Shown here piece after piece: positions 33,691 through 42,941 of a stretch of 64,000 nt of DNA. The DNA comes from Planktosalinus lacus (lineage in GTDB: Bacteria; Bacteroidota; Bacteroidia; Flavobacteriales; Flavobacteriaceae): the NCBI RefSeq assembly GCF_014640155.1, contig NZ_BMGK01000004.1, positions 169,350 through 233,349 on the forward strand, written 5' to 3'. Both the position numbers and the translations under genes were made by a program. How positions within the stretch are numbered: position 1 is the stretch's first letter; each line of letters begins with the position of its first letter. The notes beneath the pieces were generated by a model that had not been told where the DNA came from, did not search any database, and saw only the letters and a list, made by a program, of their open reading frames with translations.

Positions 33691-35811
33691 TTAATAAAAA
33701 TTCGCTCTTCTGTCATCGATATCTGCTTTCTTTTTCAGTGCATTGAATACTCCCGTAGTAAGGCCAGCTGTTCTTCTGTTTTTCAATTGAGAAACATAAG
33801 CTGAATAGTTTTCAACATCAGCAGCTTCTGTTTTTGAAAGCACTCTTACTTTGTAAATACCGTTTCTGCCTTCTATAAGTCCGGAGGTTTCACCTTGGTT
33901 CAATCCAAATGCGGCGCCCACAACTTTTGGCTCAGTACCTGCATCGGGAATTACAGGTGATTTCCTGTTTAAAGCATTTGCTCTTTTAACTGTTGTATTG
34001 TGGGCAGATGCGATTTCTTCAAGAGTGGTTTCTGTAACTGAAGCCATCAATTGCTCAGCTTTTTTCTCATTTTTAACCAAGGGTGTCACCTGAGCTGAAG
34101 CATCTGAAGCAGACAAAAGACCTTTTTTAGTTTTTGCAGTTAACTGTACTATTGCATATCCACTATTCACATTGAAACGTTTTACATCACCTACGTTAGT
34201 TTCTTTGTTGAATGCCCAGTTAACAATTTCTCTGTTATTCCCTATTCCGGGAATGTTTTCTTCCAGTTCACCAATTCTGTTAACAGGCCTTACATCCACC
34301 ATAGCTTCTTTTGAAGCAGCCATAAAGTCGGTTTTTGAGGCATCAGATTCAAAGCGAGTGGCTTCTGTGAATGTTTGGTTTAAAGTTTCTTCAGAAGGCT
34401 CAATATCCTTTGTAATGAAAGCAACTTTAATTGCTTTTTGAATATTTTTTTGATCTTCAATACTGATTACGTGAAAACCAAAATCGGTTTCAACGACACC
34501 TTTCTCCCCAACATTATTGTTGAAAATAAAATCATCAAACTCTTCTACAGTAGCCTGTGGAGGTAAATAACCCAAGTCACCATTATTTTGAGCAACGCTT
34601 GGGTCGTTTGAAAACTGACCAGCCAATTCTTCAAATTTTGAAGCATCCCGTTTGATGACATTTAACAAGCTGTCTGCTAGTGTTTGTGCCTGTTCTTTGG
34701 GTCTGCTTACATCACCTGCTGTTTGTAAACCATCCCAGGAAATCAAAATGTGTTTTGCCTGAACTGAATCTGCAAGTTGGCGTTGATCAACTATTTTTGC
34801 TAAGTTATATTGCTGTTCAGTTTTATAGGGGCCGAATAAGGCTCCAACATTCATAGAAAATAAAGTATCTGCAACATCTTGAGGAAGTTGACTTTTAAAA
34901 TACCAGCGATCATTGTAAGGACTGTCAGAATGCTGTGTTAGATAGGTTACATAGTCAGTCACATTTGCAAATCCGGGTACAGTATCGTTTTGCTTGGTGA
35001 TAGCGTTGTATTCAAGTTGTGGTTGTAATAAAGCGGTAATTTCTTCTTCAACTTGAGCTTCGTCAGATGAAGTAGGTTCTTCAGAAAACAAAACATATTG
35101 AATGTCAACAGCAGCTTCTGCCTGGTAACGTTGAGCATTTCTCTTGATGTAGTCTTCGATATCGCTTTCATTTACCTGAATTTCATCATCTGAAATATTT
35201 GAATAAGGGATTTGAATAAATTCAATATCAACTTTGTCGTTTTCAAGCTTGTATTCTTGCTTCCCTTCATAGTTGATTGGGTTAAGCCCGGCACTAATTA
35301 AAGTATAATATGTTTGCTCTTTTGCATTTTGGCTAACACTGTTTTCAAATTGCACAAACTGAGTGTACATTTCAGGTGCGTTTACTTTTACATCTGCAAG
35401 ATATTCCTGCAATTTGTAGTTATCAAAAACACCAGCTTCATTGGTAAAAGTTGGGTTTCCGGCCAGATTTTCTGCTAAAGCATTTTGTAGTTGGTCATCA
35501 CTTATCTGAAGACCTAGTTTTTCAAACTGCTCTTTAAGCAGGGTTGAACGTAACTCATTGTTCCAAACAGCATTTACAGCCTGAAGACTTGTAGCATTAC
35601 TGCCCATATTTCTGAGAGCATTCTCAACTTTGGTAACAAATTCTGTCCTTGAAATGTCATTCCCATTTACAGTTGCAATAGTGTTTTGCTCCTTGTTTGA
35701 TGTAAATCCACCTGAATCAATAACATCCATAAAAACAAAAGAAAAGAGCGCAAGCGCTATAATTACAATTAAGAATACTGATTGTTGTCTAATTTTATTT
35801 AATACTGCCAT
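33691..35811 (-). CDS. PpiD-like membrane-anchored peptidylprolyl isomerase
   Basis: 706 residues from the ATG at 35811; the open frame reaches 35856, but MAVLNKIRQQSVFLIVIIALALFSFVFMDV is the normal family opening, with one membrane anchor. A SurA-N-like domain (about 35-200), a parvulin-type domain with AKHILISWDG ... LADSLLNVIKRDASKFEELAGQFSNDPSVAQNNGDLGYL, and a C-terminal region with a second parvulin-like remnant follow. It is a periplasmic chaperone that helps fold outer-membrane proteins at the inner membrane. In flavobacteria this gene is usually next to lptC, as here. Confidence 0.92.
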   Translation of the reverse strand: MAVLNKIRQQSVFLIVIIALALFSFVFMDVIDSGGFTSNKEQNTIATVNGNDISRTEFVTKVENALRNMGSNATSLQAVNAVWNNELRSTLLKEQFEKLGLQISDDQLQNALAENLAGNPTFTNEAGVFDNYKLQEYLADVKVNAPEMYTQFVQFENSVSQNAKEQTYYTLISAGLNPINYEGKQEYKLENDKVDIEFIQIPYSNISDDEIQVNESDIEDYIKRNAQRYQAEAAVDIQYVLFSEEPTSSDEAQVEEEITALLQPQLEYNAITKQNDTVPGFANVTDYVTYLTQHSDSPYNDRWYFKSQLPQDVADTLFSMNVGALFGPYKTEQQYNLAKIVDQRQLADSVQAKHILISWDGLQTAGDVSRPKEQAQTLADSLLNVIKRDASKFEELAGQFSNDPSVAQNNGDLGYLPPQATVEEFDDFIFNNNVGEKGVVETDFGFHVISIEDQKNIQKAIKVAFITKDIEPSEETLNQTFTEATRFESDASKTDFMAASKEAMVDVRPVNRIGELEENIPGIGNNREIVNWAFNKETNVGDVKRFNVNSGYAIVQLTAKTKKGLLSASDASAQVTPLVKNEKKAEQLMASVTETTLEEIASAHNTTVKRANALNRKSPVIPDAGTEPKVVGAAFGLNQGETSGLIEGRNGIYKVRVLSKTEAADVENYSAYVSQLKNRRTAGLTTGVFNALKKKADIDDRRANFY

Positions 35812-35986
35812 CTTTCGTATAGATTTATAGGGGGCGAAAATACCAATTTTGAACAACTTATGAAAAACTTATTCATCAAAAGTTTACTTATTTTTTGAAA
35901 ATAATTTTTTGGAGGGTAAAAAAAAGGAATTAGTAATATATAATTCTGTTTTACAGCCAATTAAAACAAACACTCAAAAGTTGATA

Positions 35987-36187
35987 TTAATTATCTTGCT
36001 GTCGTTTTTCAAGTTTTTTTCGGAAGTTGCGCTTAAAGAAGTACATAAAAATGGAAACCACTGAAAAAAACAAAAATAAATAGGCGCGGTCTCTGTCAGA
36101 ATTCCAACTTGTAACAACTGCAACAACAGAGAGCACAAACATTACCAAATAGGCATATTCAAATATTTTATAAACTTTTTTATTCAT
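35987..36187 (-). CDS. Small two-helix membrane protein
   Basis: 66 residues with two membrane helices (about 10-30 and 36-50) and a basic C-terminus (KRNFRKKLEKRQQDN). Its start overlaps the 3' end of lptC by eight bases, so the two are translationally linked. It belongs to the coaX-to-ppiD envelope block; no family function is known to me. In related genomes a CorC/hemolysin-like gene often follows here, but none is seen. Confidence 0.75.
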   Translation of the reverse strand: MNKKVYKIFEYAYLVMFVLSVVAVVTSWNSDRDRAYLFLFFSVVSIFMYFFKRNFRKKLEKRQQDN

Positions 36188-36749
36188 CTTCTATAGTTTT
36201 ATCTACGATTTGCACTCCCACATTTCTTCTCGAAATGAAATTACTAAAATCCTCACTTGAATCAAAGCGAGATCCATCATTAAAAGAGCCGTCTTTAAAT
36301 TCAATACGGTAAGGTTGGTCGGTAAACACCCATTTGTTTTTTTGATCCCAATACAGTTGGTTGGCGTTTAAGGTGACGCTATCACTGGTAACAAGTACCA
36401 CATTTCCTCTTAAATCAACAAGGTTTGATTGGTCAAAATGAATTCCGTAATCTGAAGTTACTGTGTTTTTATCACCCTTTTCATCCCAAAAAACAACTTC
36501 AACACCATCGGGAAATTCTGTAAAAGAATAGTTGTAATTTGAGAAATCAAGTAAAGTTGGAGTGATTAAATTAGCTACAAGTTTACCGGAATCAGTATGT
36601 TTAAGATTCACCCCCTTACCCTCAGCCACTGGACCCAGGTCTGCTATGCTGAGTTGTTGTATCTGCCTGTAATTATCTTCACAAGCAAAAAGCGTTAGGA
36701 CTGCAAGAACAGTCATAACGCTTTTAAAACTTGTGTGTAAAAATTTCAT
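36180..36749 (-). CDS. lptC: LPS export ABC transporter periplasmic protein LptC
   Basis: 189 residues. A lipoprotein-like signal with Cys23 (VLTLFACEDNY) is unusual relative to E. coli LptC, which keeps a membrane helix, but common in this phylum. The rest is the beta-jellyroll fold: VNLKHTDSGKLVANLITP, FPDGVEVVFWDEKGDKNTVTSDYGIHF, LRGNVVLVTSDSVTLNANQLYWDQKNKWVFTDQPYRI. It receives lipopolysaccharide from LptB2FG and hands it to LptA. The TPR gene is 2 bases upstream. Confidence 0.92.
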   Translation of the reverse strand: MKFLHTSFKSVMTVLAVLTLFACEDNYRQIQQLSIADLGPVAEGKGVNLKHTDSGKLVANLITPTLLDFSNYNYSFTEFPDGVEVVFWDEKGDKNTVTSDYGIHFDQSNLVDLRGNVVLVTSDSVTLNANQLYWDQKNKWVFTDQPYRIEFKDGSFNDGSRFDSSEDFSNFISRRNVGVQIVDKTIEDE

Positions 36750-36751
36750 TC

Positions 36752-38131
36752 TTATAGATTTGGAACTCTAACACTGCCACCCACCCAGCATTTGCCGAAT
36801 GAGATGGTCTTGCCTTGCATTCCTTCCTGGAAAATAAGTCCTCGGCTTGGAGCACGTTGCATATAACTGTTTGCTGCAGCATTAGCATTTCCGGCAACAG
36901 AAGGGTCAACGCGTGCTGCGGTTCGAGCAAGGTCTGCAGCCAACCAGTTTATAGCTCTTCTTTCAAATACATTATCTCCACAGTTGTTTGAACTGTTAGC
37001 AATCATACTTGCAATTTGAAGATATGCTCTACCATAAGATGGTTTTGCTTCAATTGCCTTTCTATAGAAAGTTCTGGCGTTGCTTAAACTTCCGGTTTTT
37101 CTATAGTTTTCACCAAGCTTATAGTAAGTATCTGCTTTTTTGTTGTTATTCGTTTCAAGTTCTGCTGATTGTAAAAAATAATCCAACGCAACTTTTGATT
37201 TGCCATCAGCTTCTGCCAATTGACCTAGGTAATAGGCAGATCTAGAAGAAGGATTCAGGTTGTGAAGTTCTTGTACCAATTTAAAGAACAATGGATCTTC
37301 ACATTCTTTTGCCGAAAGTCTTCCCGCTGCAGACTGTAGCCAGTCTACATCAGTTTTCTTTTCTTCAAAATCTTTATTGTATAAAGGAATTAAGTTTTCA
37401 CAATCTGCCAGGATTCCCAATTTACCGTTTACACTTCCTTTAACTTGAGAATAAGCTCTTAGGTTAGTTTCACCAGCACTCAAGAGTTTTTCTTCAGATT
37501 GGCTCAGTTTAGTACCAGCATCCTGCTTTTCGATTAAAGGTGTAATTCTTGCAGCCAAAGAGTTTTCTTCTTCTTCAATTTTAGCAATTAATTCATCATA
37601 TAGTTCAAAAACTTCAGAAACGTCTTTTTTACCTGCTGCTTGTAAGTCTACTGCCAAGGAAAAATAGGTGTATAACGACTTTGGACTTGTAAAATTTTCT
37701 TTATCTTTTTTATAAGCAGCATCAAACGCATCAAACATGTCCATAGCAGTTCCTATTCTGTTATCAAACATAACTTGGGCAAAATCTGCCAACATGGTTC
37801 CTTCTTTGGTTTTTTCAGGAAAATACTGCAAACGCTCCCTGTATAGTTTTTTGTATTCATTATACTCGGCCATTTTCTGATCTTCTTCTGCGTTTTCGAT
37901 ACGGTGTTTGTATAGTCTTTCACCATATTGATACATCGATAAGTGAAAATCAGGACAATCTCTTCTTAAGTTTTGCAAATGGGGATATGCTTCAGTGTAG
38001 TTTTCAACTTTAGCAGCGTCGGTAAATAAGGTTAGTGTTATCACACACTCCTCATTTGTATTTGCAACAGTTGCATTGCTTACAAGGAAAAAACTAAACA
38101 GTAATAATGTGGCTTTGATTTTCATTTTCAT
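36752..38131 (-). CDS. Exported tetratricopeptide-repeat protein
   Basis: 459 residues with a signal peptide (MKMKIKATLLLFSFFLVSNATVAN). The middle and C-terminal part holds TPR-like helical pairs: YYLGQLAEADGKSKVALDYFLQSAELETN, then YYKLGENYRKTGSLSNARTFYRKAIEAKPSYGRAYLQIASM. It ends with a short Gly/Cys/Val tail. Such proteins act as scaffolds for envelope assembly; its precise role is unknown. It is 22 bases behind the outer-membrane protein gene and 2 bases ahead of lptC, so a shared transcript is likely. Confidence 0.88.
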   Translation of the reverse strand: MKMKIKATLLLFSFFLVSNATVANTNEECVITLTLFTDAAKVENYTEAYPHLQNLRRDCPDFHLSMYQYGERLYKHRIENAEEDQKMAEYNEYKKLYRERLQYFPEKTKEGTMLADFAQVMFDNRIGTAMDMFDAFDAAYKKDKENFTSPKSLYTYFSLAVDLQAAGKKDVSEVFELYDELIAKIEEEENSLAARITPLIEKQDAGTKLSQSEEKLLSAGETNLRAYSQVKGSVNGKLGILADCENLIPLYNKDFEEKKTDVDWLQSAAGRLSAKECEDPLFFKLVQELHNLNPSSRSAYYLGQLAEADGKSKVALDYFLQSAELETNNNKKADTYYKLGENYRKTGSLSNARTFYRKAIEAKPSYGRAYLQIASMIANSSNNCGDNVFERRAINWLAADLARTAARVDPSVAGNANAAANSYMQRAPSRGLIFQEGMQGKTISFGKCWVGGSVRVPNL

Positions 38132-38153
38132 TGTTTTTATCTAAAAATATATA

Positions 38154-39398
38154 TTAATCATAAAGTGTTTTTATAAACCAGCGATCGTTGAGCGATAAGC
38201 TTATAATAGTATTGAAAAAGTTTTCCTGAACGAGTCCGCTGTTTTTTGTACCGCGGCTTCCAACCTCAAATCCGATGTTGAAATTGGAAAACATTCTACC
38301 CACCGGTAATCCTACTCCAAAAGATATGCCAAACTCATTTATGTTTTCGTTGTTCACAATAAGACCGGTATCTTCATATCTTACTCCTGCTCGATAAGTA
38401 ACTTTGTTAAAGTAACTTGAAAGAGAATTGTAACGAGGGGTATAAAAACCTCCTAATTTATATTTTGAGGCATCTTTAAAACTCACATTGTCCAACGTAA
38501 ATGTTCTATTGCTATTCCCACTTGTTTTTTGAGAAGTATATTCAGCACCTATAAACCATTTTCTGGGTTGACCAACTCCAAAACCTACTGTAAATTGTGA
38601 AGGCAATGTAAGCTTCGAGTCATCAACATCCACTTCACGAACATCTACATCTACCTGAAAATTCAAATCAGGTACAAAAACGCTGGCAAATTCCCTAAAA
38701 TTTTCGGAAGTCAATTTGGTTTCTGGAGTAAATGTTGCTGAAGAATACATCTCCAGTTTATCAGTGAGCATTCTTTTGTATGTAGCCCCAAAGTTCAAGC
38801 TAAATCCAGATAGGTTTGACCTGTTTGTTTCACGGGTCCCAAATTCTACATTCTGATTAAAAAGCAGGGTATTATTGATGATGTTTCCAAAATTGTAATT
38901 TGCATCTATCCCAACACTCAACTCTTTATTAATTGCATAAGCCAATGAAAGAAACACCTTATTCATACCACCTTCTCCGGTATTTTGAACAATAGCCTCT
39001 GAAGATTGCCCCTCAAGGCTATATCCTACAGAAGTTAGTGGTAATATTCCAAAACCAGCACCAAATTTTTCACCCAAAGGAATTCCAAGAGCCAAATAAT
39101 TTACAGAAGTAGAAGAGGCTTTGCCTGTTTCCAATTCAGTTTCCTGAGTGATGTATTTATGAGTACCGCCAACTGAAAACGTTACTAGTTTAAGATGAGC
39201 CAATCCGGAAGGGTTTTGCAGATTCAAGTGGATGCTGTCTGAAAACATACTTATTCCACCCATGCTTCTGTTCTCGACCGTTCCTTTAAAATTGAGGGAC
39301 CCAACTCCAAAATAGGAATATGGAGAAGAAGTAGCCTCTTGTGCCGAGGCAATAGAAGTAATGCATATCAGAACGATTACTAAAATTCTTTGTATCAT
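38154..39398 (-). CDS. Outer-membrane beta-barrel protein (FadL/OmpP1-like)
   Basis: 414 residues with signal peptide MIQRILVIVLICITSIASAQ. SSPYSYFGVGSLNFKGTVENRSMGGISMFSDSIHLNLQNPSGLA resembles the N-terminal hatch region of FadL-like proteins, followed by many alternating hydrophobic strands and a C-terminal aromatic strand (NDRWFIKTLYD). It may transport hydrophobic molecules, though FadL substrates differ widely and no specific residue is conclusive. It overlaps coaX by four bases and heads towards the TPR-lptC genes. Confidence 0.82.
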   Translation of the reverse strand: MIQRILVIVLICITSIASAQEATSSPYSYFGVGSLNFKGTVENRSMGGISMFSDSIHLNLQNPSGLAHLKLVTFSVGGTHKYITQETELETGKASSTSVNYLALGIPLGEKFGAGFGILPLTSVGYSLEGQSSEAIVQNTGEGGMNKVFLSLAYAINKELSVGIDANYNFGNIINNTLLFNQNVEFGTRETNRSNLSGFSLNFGATYKRMLTDKLEMYSSATFTPETKLTSENFREFASVFVPDLNFQVDVDVREVDVDDSKLTLPSQFTVGFGVGQPRKWFIGAEYTSQKTSGNSNRTFTLDNVSFKDASKYKLGGFYTPRYNSLSSYFNKVTYRAGVRYEDTGLIVNNENINEFGISFGVGLPVGRMFSNFNIGFEVGSRGTKNSGLVQENFFNTIISLSLNDRWFIKTLYD

Positions 39399-40126
39399 GC
39401 AGTTTGGTTATATTCTAATAAAAAGTTTAACCCTTCAAGGAGAAAATTTGAATTCGCAAATATGCTATTTTTTAATCTATCTCGCAAAAAATGCGCATTT
39501 CCACCTGTTAAAATAACTGTTAAATCTTTATTTTCTTGTTTATATTGGGAAATAACGCCATCAATTTCAAAGCTAATACCAAACACTACACCAGAATGAA
39601 TGGAGGTTTGTGTTGAATTACCAATAATATTTTCTGGTGCATTTACATCAAGCAAAGGGAGTCTTTCTGTAAATGCATTGAGCGCCTTGTAGCGCATATT
39701 AATTCCGGGGGATATAGCTCCTCCTTTATAATGCCCCTCAGAGTTTATAAAATCATAGGTGACACAAGTGCCCATATCAATCACTAAACAATTTTTGCCT
39801 GGAAATTGATCAAAAGCCGCAGAAACCAAAGCAAGACGATCTACTCCAAGGGACTTTGGAGTTGTATATTCATTCAAAAATGGCATCTTACTTTCAGGCG
39901 TGAAATAGATTGTCTGAAAGTGTTTATTGATTCTTGAAGTGCTCTTTTCAGAAAAACTTCCAACCACACTTAATATCGCCTTCCTTACCTCAGAGAATTC
40001 TTCCAAAACGAGATCCAGGGTTTTGTCAAAATCATTTTTTACTACAATTTTTTTATATACGATGGTTTTACCGCTAAAAACGGCCATTTTCACCAAAGTA
40101 TTACCAACATCAACTACTAAGTTCAT
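39395..40126 (-). CDS. coaX: Type III pantothenate kinase
   Basis: 243 residues, typical for CoaX. It phosphorylates pantothenate in the first step of coenzyme A synthesis. The first phosphate-binding motif MNLVVDVGNTLVKMAVF, the GVDRLALVSAAFDQFP block, VIDMGTCVTYDFI and the later GGAISPGINMRYKAL are all present. It begins the envelope block in the minus direction and overlaps the next gene by four bases (ATGA). A -7 box is seen 20 bases upstream. Confidence 0.96.
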   Translation of the reverse strand: MNLVVDVGNTLVKMAVFSGKTIVYKKIVVKNDFDKTLDLVLEEFSEVRKAILSVVGSFSEKSTSRINKHFQTIYFTPESKMPFLNEYTTPKSLGVDRLALVSAAFDQFPGKNCLVIDMGTCVTYDFINSEGHYKGGAISPGINMRYKALNAFTERLPLLDVNAPENIIGNSTQTSIHSGVVFGISFEIDGVISQYKQENKDLTVILTGGNAHFLRDRLKNSIFANSNFLLEGLNFLLEYNQTA

Positions 40127-40145
40127 TTTGAAAGTACTAAAGTGG

Positions 40146-40153
40146 CAAAAATA
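40146..40153 (-). promoter_or_regulatory. Candidate -7 box (TATTTTTG) for coaX
   Basis: On the minus strand the bases read TATTTTTG, which fits TAnnTTTG, 20 bases before the coaX ATG. The nearest TTTG upstream is 26 bases away, longer than usual, so it is only a fair candidate. Confidence 0.4.
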
Positions 40154-40215
40154 CGATTTGGTTTTTAAATTGGTCTCTCAAAAGTTAGAAATAAAAACTT
40201 TTTTTATTTTTATGT

Positions 40216-40245
40216 TTTGTGCAAACTAAAATAACTTTATATTTG
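40216..40245 (+). promoter_or_regulatory. Promoter of the tRNA-Phe gene
   Basis: TTTG at 40216-40219 and TATATTTG at 40238-40245 are 18 bases apart, a textbook Bacteroidota housekeeping promoter. Transcription would begin near 40252, 50 bases before the mature tRNA. Confidence 0.8.
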
Positions 40246-40301
40246 CAGCCGCTTAGGCAACAAAAAATGTTGTTTTTGCAGGCAACGTTCAAAATTTTGC
40301 C

Positions 40302-40374
<73 letters not shown>

Positions 40375-40378
40375 CTTT

Positions 40379-40414
40379 AAAACCCCTGTAAGCACTATGT
40401 TTATAGGGGTTTTT
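40379..40414 (+). terminator. Intrinsic terminator of tRNA-Phe
   Basis: AAAACCCCT (40379-40387) pairs with AGGGGTTTT (40405-40413), with partial inner pairing and a T-run after it. It starts five bases after the tRNA. Confidence 0.8.
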
Positions 40415-40420
40415 CTTTTT

Positions 40421-40440
40421 TGTGTGCTGATTTGTGTGCT
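40421..40440. repeat. Two direct TGTGTGCT copies next to the tRNA gene
   Basis: TGTGTGCT at 40421-40428 and 40433-40440 (period 12), directly after the tRNA terminator. tRNA 3' ends are integration sites, and repeats of this sort can be integrase arm sites, but no integrase gene is nearby. Confidence 0.35.
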
Positions 40441-40545
40441 ATTAAAAAACAGCTACATTAAAAATATAGCGGTCTTTATTAAGTGTGTAAAACAAATCCT
40501 TAAGATGTCGTACCATCTAATTCAGATTTCCTGTTTAATAACGCA

Positions 40546-41271
40546 TTATAAATCTTTCACGCATCGAACACTAAAGCCACTTCGCTTATCATTATAAAAT
40601 TTCACTACAAAACTATTGCTATAACTTAAATGGCGATACCAGGCATTGTGTTCATTACTTTCTTCTTCACTCCAGTAGAATACTAAATTAGTTATGGCTT
40701 TAAATTCCCCTAAAGAATTTCTTGCTCCACTTGCAACTGCATTGAATCCACTGGTATTTACAGCTCCCACATTTGGTTCAGCCCAATTTGTGCTTCCTAT
40801 TTCCTTCATTTTTCCAGCAGCTACATTATCTCCACCTAAACAATCAACCAATGGAGTCCATTCTTCAGATTTTGGAACGTGCCAGCCTTCCGGCGCAAGA
40901 CCTCTTGGATCATTTACAGCATACCAGTTGTAAAGCTTTCCGTGAACTAACCCTACTCTATTTTCATTCTCATAATAACACCAGGCACCTGTTTTTAATT
41001 TAGCCCATTCCTCCTGATCTTGAACCTGCGGGATTGTATCTCCATTTCTATAACGAGAAACATTCAAATTTTCTATCATCCACTCTCTTCCGTCACACAT
41101 TTCCAAGGTTCTGTAGACATTTCCATCTATATCTTTTACAGATGAAGATTTATAGACTGGAATTACTGTGTTTGAAGTAAATTTTTCTTCACTTTTTGTG
41201 TTTGTCTCCTTGTTCTTACAGCTTAACATAGCTGTAAAAACCATCAACAAAACTATCCTTATTCTAAACAT
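40546..41271 (-). CDS. FISUMP domain lipoprotein
   Basis: 241 residues from the ATG at 41271; the longer frame to 41325 would precede the signal MFRIRIVLLMVFTAMLSC. Lipobox Cys17. The rest is a Fibrobacter succinogenes major paralogous domain: SVKDIDGNVYRTLEMCDGREWMIENLNVSRYRNG, then YNWYAVNDPRGLAPEGWHVPKSEEWTPLV and the closing FYNDKRSGFSVRCVKD. Proteins of this type sit on the outer membrane surface; their ligand is not known. Its own -7 box at 41301 suggests it is monocistronic. Confidence 0.9.
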   Translation of the reverse strand: MFRIRIVLLMVFTAMLSCKNKETNTKSEEKFTSNTVIPVYKSSSVKDIDGNVYRTLEMCDGREWMIENLNVSRYRNGDTIPQVQDQEEWAKLKTGAWCYYENENRVGLVHGKLYNWYAVNDPRGLAPEGWHVPKSEEWTPLVDCLGGDNVAAGKMKEIGSTNWAEPNVGAVNTSGFNAVASGARNSLGEFKAITNLVFYWSEEESNEHNAWYRHLSYSNSFVVKFYNDKRSGFSVRCVKDL

Positions 41272-41300
41272 ACTTTTAAAGTGTTTTAACACAACATTAA

Positions 41301-41308
41301 CAAATCTA
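41301..41308 (-). promoter_or_regulatory. Candidate -7 box (TAGATTTG) for the FISUMP lipoprotein
   Basis: The minus strand reads TAGATTTG, an exact TAnnTTTG, 29 bases before the ATG at 41271. The closest upstream TTTG is 14 bases away, shorter than the usual 17-23. Confidence 0.4.
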
Positions 41309-41425
41309 AACAAAACATTCAACAAAAAAAACTATCCTAACAACTTTATTTGAACAAAAAAATATCCATTGTAAGTAGTAGTTGACCAATACGACTCAAT
41401 GAGTATATTTAACATTCTTTCAAGA

Positions 41426-41454
41426 TTGTAAAAACCAAAGAACCCTTACTTTCG
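41426..41454 (+). promoter_or_regulatory. Candidate promoter of the arsenosugar cluster
   Basis: TTG at 41426-41428 and TACTTTCG at 41447-41454 (TTCG in place of TTTG) are 18 bases apart, 27 bases before the first gene of the cluster. No obvious ArsR-type dyad with strong symmetry was found; ACTCAATGAGT near 41394 is a small palindrome only. Confidence 0.5.
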
Positions 41455-41481
41455 TAAATAAAATTAACCAACACTTTTCTT

Positions 41482-41817
41482 ATGGACAATAACTATTACG
41501 ATCCGAAAGACCTAAAAAAATTTGGAGATATCACCGAATGGAGTGAAGAACTGGGCACCAAATATTTTGACTACTACGGCAAAGTATTTGAAGAAGGAGC
41601 ACTCACTGCAAGAGAAAAGGCACTAATCGCCCTTGCTGTTGCCCACACTGAGCAATGTCCTTACTGTATTGATGCTTACACGGTAGATTGCCTGAAACGC
41701 GGCGTCACCAAAGAACAAATGATGGAAGCTATACATGTGGGAGCCGCTATCAAAAGTGGTGCAACACTGGTGCACGGGGTGATGATGATGAATAAAGTAA
41801 ACAAACTGGACGGATAA
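41482..41817 (+). CDS. Arsenosugar biosynthesis-associated peroxidase-like protein (CMD/AhpD fold)
   Basis: 111 residues of the carboxymuconolactone decarboxylase family. EEGALTAREKALIALAVAHTEQCPYCIDAYTVDCLKRGVTKEQMMEAIHVGAAIKSG contains the AhpD-type redox pair Cys59-Pro-Tyr-Cys62. It starts the arsenosugar cluster, 60 bases before arsS, and belongs to the small group that co-occurs with this radical SAM enzyme. Its reaction is unknown; it could oxidise or reduce thiol-bound arsenic intermediates, which is inference. Confidence 0.9.
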   Translation: MDNNYYDPKDLKKFGDITEWSEELGTKYFDYYGKVFEEGALTAREKALIALAVAHTEQCPYCIDAYTVDCLKRGVTKEQMMEAIHVGAAIKSGATLVHGVMMMNKVNKLDG

Positions 41818-41819
41818 TT

Positions 41820-41852
41820 GTTCAAGGTTCAAATGTTTATGGTTCAAAGTTC
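41820..41852. repeat. TTGAAC-type degenerate intergenic repeat (inverse orientation)
   Basis: GTTCAA at 41820, 41827 and 41842 (spacings 7 and 15) fills the gap before arsS and mirrors the repeat before fabD. Confidence 0.45.
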
Positions 41853-41876
41853 TTTTGTGCCCAATAAAATTAAATT

Positions 41877-42941
41877 ATGACAAAACTTAAATTACAATCC
41901 CTTCATAAACGCGAAAGCGAACTGGCTTACGCCGAAAGGCAATTGGAAATTCTCTCCAATGGTATTTTCAAAAGTGGTGAATTACCTAAATTCAAAGACA
42001 AAATTGCTGAAATAGGTCAGTCGCCATTAAAACCAAAAAAACTGGAAATCCTGCAAATCAACCTGGGTTATATGTGCAACCAAGTGTGCTCCCATTGCCA
42101 TGTGGATGCCGGTCCGGATCGAAAAGAAATAATGACCCGTGAAACCATGAAACAATGTCTGGAGGTTATCAAAAACACCGGAGCACACACGCTGGATTTA
42201 ACAGGAGGAGCGCCGGAAATGAACCCCGATTTTCGCTGGTTTGTGGAAGAAGCCTCCAAAGCAGGCATCGAAGATTTTATCGTACGTTCCAACCTGACGA
42301 TTATTCGTGCCAATAAAAAATACCACGATTTACCGGAGTTCTTTAAAAAGCACAATGTGCATGTGGTTTCCTCTATGCCCCACTGGACAAAAGGAAAAAC
42401 AGACAAACAACGTGGCGACGGGGTGTTTGACAAATCAATCAAAGCCTTGCAGGAACTTAACGCTGTGGGGTATGGTTTACCTGATAGCCGGCTACGATTG
42501 GATTTGGTTTACAATCCTTCGGGCGCCTTTCTTCCCGGCGATCAAACCAGCATGGAAAAAGATTTTAAGAAAGCACTACAAGAAGATTTCGGTATCCGGT
42601 TTCACAACCTTTTTGCCATTACCAACCTACCCATTTCACGCTTTCTGGACTACCTCATTGCTTCCGAAAATTATGAAGACTATATGTACTCCTTAGTGGA
42701 AGCCTATAACCCTACTGCAGTAGAAAATGTGATGTGTAGAAATACATTGTCCATAAGCTGGGACGGCTGGTTGTATGACTGTGATTTTAATCAGATGCTG
42801 GGGCTTAAAGTAGACAGCAAGATCAAACACATTAAAGAGTATAATGAAGATTTGTTAAATAATAGAAACATCATCATTTCCCAACACTGTTATGGTTGCA
42901 CCGCCGGTGCAGGGAGCAGTTGTCAAGGTTCTGTAGCTTAA
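41877..42941 (+). CDS. arsS: Arsenosugar biosynthesis radical SAM protein
   Basis: 354 residues. The radical SAM cluster is Cys67, Cys71, Cys74 (GYMCNQVCSHCH), followed by the TGGAPEMNP segment. Near the end is a Cys-rich tail: ENVMCRNTLSISWDGWLYDCDF and QHCYGCTAGAGSSCQG. ArsS adds a 5'-deoxyadenosyl group from SAM to dimethylarsinite, giving the arsenic-containing nucleoside that leads to arsenosugars. Some relatives carry selenocysteine in the tail; here the frame is uninterrupted and all positions are Cys. The stop overlaps the rhodanese start by one base (TAATG). Confidence 0.95.
   Translation: MTKLKLQSLHKRESELAYAERQLEILSNGIFKSGELPKFKDKIAEIGQSPLKPKKLEILQINLGYMCNQVCSHCHVDAGPDRKEIMTRETMKQCLEVIKNTGAHTLDLTGGAPEMNPDFRWFVEEASKAGIEDFIVRSNLTIIRANKKYHDLPEFFKKHNVHVVSSMPHWTKGKTDKQRGDGVFDKSIKALQELNAVGYGLPDSRLRLDLVYNPSGAFLPGDQTSMEKDFKKALQEDFGIRFHNLFAITNLPISRFLDYLIASENYEDYMYSLVEAYNPTAVENVMCRNTLSISWDGWLYDCDFNQMLGLKVDSKIKHIKEYNEDLLNNRNIIISQHCYGCTAGAGSSCQGSVA

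Noticed and set aside
42881-42941. Possible selenocysteine in the Cys-rich tail of ArsS
   Set aside because: The frame runs to a normal TAA without an internal TGA, and all tail positions read as Cys, so no Sec insertion is needed.
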